A stretch of DNA of 64,000 nucleotides from Lethocerus indicus (Eukaryota; Arthropoda; Insecta; Hemiptera; Belostomatidae). The DNA is taken from NCBI GenBank assembly GCA_019843655.1, contig JACDQD010000004.1, positions 34,006,900-34,070,899 on the forward strand, in the 5' to 3' direction. The notes beneath the pieces were generated by a model, which was not told the origin of the DNA, ran no database searches, and saw nothing but the letters and a program-made list of their open reading frames with translations. A program made the position numbers and the translations under genes. How positions within the stretch are numbered: position 1 is the stretch's first letter; every line of letters starts with the position of its first letter. This document shows positions 59,200 through 64,000 of this stretch, piece after piece.

Positions 59200-60075
59200 C
59201 ATTTTCTGCCTATAAACCGCCTTTGTGGGCCTAGAAATAGTATTTTTGGGCCTAGAAACCGCATTTTTGTACCCAGAAACTGCATTTTGGGCCAATTTTG
59301 CGCCGAAAACTGCATTTTCGCTCTAGGAACCGCGTTTTCGCCCTATAAACCGCATCTTTGGCCCGGAAATAGTATTTTTTGGCCTGAAAACCGCCTTTTT
59401 GGTCCAATATTGCGCCGTAAAAACTGCACTTTTGGGCATAGGAATAGCAATTTCCGGCCTATAAACCGCATTTTCGGGTCTGGAAATAGTATTTTTTGAC
59501 CTTAAAACCGCCTTTTGGTCCTAGAAATAGTATTTTTTGGGCCCAGAAACATCATTTGTGTACCCAGAAACCGCATTTTCGGGCCAATTTTGCGCCGAAA
59601 AAACTCCATTTTTCGGCCTACGCACTGCATTTTTCGGCCTATTAAGCGCCGAAATAGAATTTTTGGCCTGAAAACCGCCTTTTTGGACCTAGAAATAGTC
59701 TTTTTGGGCCCAGAAACCGCATTTTTGTACCCAGAAACCGCATTTTCGGGCCAATTTTGCGCCGAAGAAAATGCTTTTTTCGCTCTAGGAACCGCATTTT
59801 CGGGCCCGGAAATAATATTTTTTGACCTTAAAACCGCCTTTTTCGGCCCAGAAACCGCACTTTTGTACCCAGGAACAGCATTTTCGGGCCAATTTCGCGC
59901 CGAAAAAACTGCATTTTTCGGCCTAGGGACAGCATTTTTCGGCCTGTCAACCGCATTTTCGGGCCTGGAAATTGTATTTTTTGGCCTGAAAACCGACCTG
60001 TTGGGCCAATTTTACGCCGAAAAACGGCATTTTCGGGCCTACAAACCGAATGCTTGGGTCTTAAAACCGCCAATT
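59200..60075 (-). repeat. GGGCC-type degenerate array
   Basis: Units around AACCGCATTTTCGGGCCAAT, TTTGCGCCGAAAA and GAAATAGTATTTTTTGGCC, related to the 53-bp family but longer and more varied. The open frame through it has no family resemblance and is judged an artefact. Confidence 0.85.
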
Positions 60076-60311
60076 TGCAAAACGCAAATTGAAAAACATT
60101 CGAAACAAACTCGAAAGAAAAATACTCGATACAGGCATCTATTCATTTCTGGCCACTGTTGACCGAATGTTGGTGCGGATTTTTGAAAAAATCAAATTTT
60201 CGATTCTTCAACCTACGGAACAACTTCGTGCCATTTGTTCGTGCAATGTTGCATTTATTATGGAACAGTGTTCTTCAGTAGTTGGCTCCAAATTGTCGGT
60301 CTTCAGATAAC

Positions 60312-60359
<48 letters not shown>

Positions 60360-60925
60360 TATTGTCTTTTGGGGAAAAAGTTTTCCCCAATTCCATAAGG
60401 TGGGCGGCCGCCGGGCGCTCACCCTTATACCTGATGGCAGGTAGTGGAAAAACCGTCCTAAATGTTACCCTGAAACCCGAAAATAGGAAACGTTTATATT
60501 TGGAAAAATTATTATTTTGTCCGCCCATTAGGGAGACCCGTCCGAAGAAAACCCCCCGCAGTGTCTCCCCCGAATAAAACTGAATATTGAAAGTTTTATA
60601 CAATTTATTTCTTACGGACCAATTTCTAATTTCAATTGCGATCCCCAACAATCGGCGTTTCGACAATGAATTTCCATTGCCAAATTATCGATAGCTCCGA
60701 CGTGAAAATTGAAAATATCTTTTCGCCTGAAATCGTTACAGAACAATCCGATATATATCAAATAAGAGTTCTAGAAACTGCTTTCTATTACTGCACTTCT
60801 CCACAGTTCGATTTATTCCGAATATATAATGTATGTCGGGGTATATTCCTGATAATTATCGGGAATAATTGTATCGCTTTATATCAATTTATTCGTATAA
60901 GAGACAATCGGAGTGTATAATTCCG
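60076..60925. other. Non-satellite interval between arrays
   Basis: Mixed sequence with a TA run (60313-60355) and short open frames on both strands. Nothing is recognised and no splice pattern is evident. Confidence 0.5.
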
Positions 60926-60929
60926 CCGA

Positions 60930-61800
60930 ATTTCGCTGAAAAATGCGCTTTGTAGGCCGAAAAATGCAGTATCAAAACGCTAAATCGGACCGGAAAGGTG
61001 GGTTTTAGACTCGAAATCACCCGAAAATTCAGTTTTAAGACGCAAAATCGATTCAAAATGTTGTTTTCGGGCCCGAAAATTCGATATTTAGACGCAAATT
61101 CGGCTCAAGAACGCGGTTTTCATGTTGAAAAATGCTGTTATTAGGCCGAAAAATGCTGTAATAAAACGCTAAATCGGACCAAAAATGTGGGTTTTAGACT
61201 CAAAATCGGTCCAAAATATGCTGTTTTGGGCCCGAAAATTCGAATTATAGGATCAAATTCGACCCGAGAATGCGGTTTTTAGGTCCAAAATGCAGTTTTA
61301 AGACGCAAAATCGGTTCAAAGCGAAAAATCGCCAAATAATGTAGAATTCCGCCAAATTTCATACAATCATAAGGGGAATGTTCGTTTGTGCGCAAAAAAT
61401 GGGAATTTTAGGTGCAAAATCGGCCCAAAAATGCGGTTTGTAGGCCCGAAAATGCAGTATTAAAGCGCTAGATCGGACCAAAAATGTGGGTTTTAGACTC
61501 AAAATCGACGCGGAAATGCAGTTTTAAAAAGCAAAATCGGTCCAAAATGCTGTTTTCGGGCCCGAAAATTAGAATTGTAGGCGCAAAAGTGCGGTTTTCA
61601 GGTCAAAATCGGCCCAAATATGCCGTTTTTAGAAACGAAATTGGCCCAAGAATGCTGTTTGTAGGCCCAAAAATGCAGTTTTAAGACGCGAAATCGGTTC
61701 AAAATTCTGTTTTCGGGCCCGAAAATTCGAATTTTAGGCGCAAATTCGGCCCGAAAATGCTGTATTCGGGTAAAAATCTGCCCAAAAGATCTGGGGTTTT
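60930..61800 (+). repeat. GGGCC-type degenerate array, opposite orientation
   Basis: Units such as AAAATGCAGTTTTAAGACGC, AAAATCGGTCCAAAATGCTG and TTTTCGGGCCCGAAAATTCG, in the orientation of the 52-54 kb array. They are highly diverged from one another. Confidence 0.85.
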
Positions 61801-61835
61801 AAGGCCCAAAATTTGGGCCGATTTTTTCGTCGGCC

Positions 61836-61950
61836 TCCTCCAGAGGACGTCTTCAGGAGCGCTCCTCCAGAGGACGTCTTCAGGAGCGCTCCTCCAGAGG
61901 ACGTCTTCAGTAGCGCTCCTCCAGAGGACGTCTTCAGGAGCGCTCCTCCA
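61836..61950. repeat. 27-bp minisatellite, four units
   Basis: Unit CTCCTCCAGAGGACGTCTTC + AGGAGCG repeated about four times; one unit has AGTAGCG. The CGTCTTCAGTAGCGCT block resembles the arm core of the foldback MITE, from which it may derive. Confidence 0.9.
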
Positions 61951-63180
61951 CATCGTCTTTTGGGCGAAAAATCCCCCGACCGGAATTTCGCCCGCCAACC
62001 GCAGTGCCGACACAGCCGGCCTTTCTCAGGCTCAATCGCATTTTGCGAGCCGGCGAGGCGAAAATAAATAAGCAAAATGCGACTCGAAACCCCGCCGCCC
62101 GGCCCGCCGGCCGACTGTAAAAGTACCAATTGTTTCCAACTGAAAGAGGTGACGGTTGTAAATCACTTACGGTTTATTGGTGGGGGGGGGTTTGTCCAGA
62201 AAACCCCCGAAGGAGCCGGCCGAAGTCAGTCGCAGGTAAAACCGTTAATACATTTTTCCTCCACTCGGGCCGCCATTGTTGTTGTTGTCGCCGTTCGTGT
62301 ATCCCTGCGCCCTGGCCCCCCCAAACAACGACAGAAAGCTCGTGATAATTGCCTATTTGAATATTTTAATTTCGCTCGAATTTCTCTTCGAGAGGCCACC
62401 GTTTTCGTTAAATCGACTATATATAATATATATAGAGGGGCCGGTTATTTAAATTCACCGATAATAATTTGTCCGGGGACTACGTTTTCGGTGCGCGTGA
62501 CGTCACGGCTGGTCTGCGCGATCAGCTGTGCCGTTCGTCTCTCTCTCTCTGTCTCTCTCCAGTGTCGGTACAACAAACGGACGCTTCACAGCTGGGAACA
62601 GCAGAAATAGTGGAGTCGGAGCCTATTTTTGTATATATATATTCCTTTCGCCTCGGGCGAAATTTCGGCGAGAGGGGACGAAGACGGCGCCAACGGCTGA
62701 CAGGATGCTTCCAACGAATTGTTGAGTTCGGGGCCCAACCGATCATACCGGTCAGTAAACCCTCAGATATATATCCGATTTTCACCTTTTAAAATAACGC
62801 CTAGGACCGAACCCGAACTTCTGACACAACCCCCACCCCCACCCCAACCCCAACATATCCAGGATTTAAGACAGTTCCCCACGTTCCTGTTAGCCTTTCA
62901 TTCCCTCGGGAACCTGACAGCCAACTATTTGCGTCGGTTCGGACACAGTCAATTCAACGGAATACGCACTATACTATAGGCCTTCCTCCGACGTCCCAAA
63001 TTATGTAAACCTCTGCACTCCGGAACGATTCCGGATGTCACCGTCACCGGTGTCCGTTCCGGATTTCCAGACGTATTCCGTATGAACGTCAGTTCCATCA
63101 CCTTCGCGAGACTCGAATAAATAGGCGGGTCGAAAATTTCCCAAATCGTTCGTCACTAGATCCGTTACAAAATCCGTATT
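61951..63180. other. Sequence without recognised gene; possible promoter near 62.5 kb
   Basis: GC content rises, with a perfect TGACGTCA (CRE-type) at 62498-62505, a CT run (62540-62560) and C-rich CCCCACCCC repeats near 62830. It resembles the ABCB10 upstream region and may be the 5' end of a gene starting beyond the window. No coding exon is supported. Confidence 0.35.
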
Positions 63181-63182
63181 CG

Positions 63183-63330
63183 CCGAGAGAAGAATCGCAT
63201 GCGATTCTTCTCAATCGTTGCATCGAACCGCTTCAGACCGGACCGAGCTCGGCTTCGAAACTGAAAACTCGCCGACATCTCTTTATATATATATATATAT
63301 ATCTCAGTGATTTTATTATATTTTTCGATT
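63183..63330. repeat. Interspersed repeat C, right copy
   Basis: Shares GAGAGAAGAATCG, GAGCTCGGCTTCGAAACT and ACTCGCCGACATCTCT with 545-660. It includes a GAAGAATCGCATGCGATTCTTC hairpin-like inverted repeat and a short TA run. Confidence 0.6.
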
Positions 63331-63491
63331 CGATGTCTCGCCCCACATTTTTCGAGAGAAAAAATTTCCCCGTAATTGCTAATAAATTTTAATGTCCTCT
63401 CTCAAAGGGGACATCAGAGCGATAGCCTGGAATTACGATGTCCGACGAGAGGGGGACACAACGGAGTGCAAAGGGTTAATTTACTTTAAAA

Positions 63492-63878
63492 ATGTTTAAT
63501 TCGCTTAAACTCAACGATATATTCCGCTCTTATAGAGACACCAGTTTTGATTTTTTTAAGTTCGAATATCATGACAGTCGTGTCATAAACGCATATGAAA
63601 GCTTAACGACAGAATATTTGTATACTGTGTCGAAATTGTTTTCCATCACATCGCACTCCCTTATTCTGAAAATCTCCGGGGAAATGATTGTGGAGAATTT
63701 TCAATCAAGGATCAGTACGACAGTTGTTTGTGTCGGTTTCACCTTGGGTTCATTCAGTTTCAGCCATGACCTTATTTGCCACCAACATTTATTTATTCCA
63801 TTTTTTTTTTTTTTTTTTTCGGGAAGCGTTTCGCGCCCACTCCGGTCTTATTTACTTTCGGCACTATTTCAAATTTAA
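63492..63878 (+). other. Unassigned ORF, about 128 codons
   Basis: Opens with ATG (MFNSLKLNDIFRSYRD...), Phe/Tyr/Ser-rich, with a poly-Phe stretch from a T run near the end. No domain is recognised, no splice sites are convincing, and the sequence is AT-rich. Chance is a serious alternative. Confidence 0.2.
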
Positions 63879-64000
63879 TTTAAATTATTTTTCGGTTTTT
63901 CAGTGAAAATCTTATTTTCAGTCTCAATTTTTTTTTTGGTCCCTCAAAAATGTTCCGGAATTCCTTCTCCGCGTTCCTTTCGTTTAGTACGTCGATACAA

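Noticed and set aside
59515..60162. A 215-codon open frame in the 59.5-60.1 kb array
   Set aside because: It lies in GGGCC-type tandem repeats, with repeated FGPE/FGLKTAF-like peptide and no domain. The antisense strand is open too.

Overview
The window is eukaryotic (animal) nuclear DNA, very probably from an arthropod. Every recognisable gene is split by spliceosomal introns, there is no bacterial gene organisation, and the deduced Sm D2 protein reads like an arthropod orthologue. Intergenic and intronic DNA is packed with AT-dinucleotide runs, minisatellites, satellites and short inverted-repeat transposons. I give no species. Exon borders were placed by hand from splice sites, reading phase and remembered family sequence. 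They are predictions, not transcript evidence.

Layout, left to right. 1-480: GGGCC-type tandem repeats. About 1.2-5.2 kb (+): the last four coding exons of PGAM5, a mitochondrial phosphatase; its N-terminal exon was not found. 5.2-9.8 kb: repeat-bearing intergenic DNA. 10.7-35.8 kb (+): ABCB10, a mitochondrial inner-membrane ABC transporter, in 11 exons. Its 16.3-kb first intron carries a satellite of about 41 copies with a unit near 165 bp (18.8-25.3 kb). 35.8-40.1 kb: a convergent intergenic zone with five copies of a repeat that carries a CTCF-like motif. 40.1-46.9 kb (-): SdhC, succinate dehydrogenase cytochrome b subunit, with two candidate terminal coding exons of identical length. 47.6-51.3 kb (+): SNRPD2 (Sm D2), head to head with SdhC. 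52.0-58.8 kb: two 53-bp arrays in opposite orientation around a 104-bp satellite. 59.2-61.8 kb: more GGGCC-type arrays. 61.8-64 kb: a 27-bp minisatellite and sequence with no gene I recognise.

Three of the four genes act in mitochondria (PGAM5, ABCB10, SdhC) and the fourth is a spliceosome core protein. I see no operon-like logic; the neighbourhood looks like ordinary animal gene order.

The most interesting signals are: (1) two diverged, phase-compatible SdhC last exons separated by a minisatellite in which three units match the 19-base CTCF consensus perfectly; (2) antisense copies of SNRPD2 exons, one in SNRPD2's own first intron as part of a ~750-bp inverted repeat and one in an ABCB10 intron; (3) the intronic satellite with a nearly invariant core and a variable linker; (4) the inverted satellite block downstream of SNRPD2; and (5) a piggyBac-like transposase remnant together with TTAA-flanked short elements.
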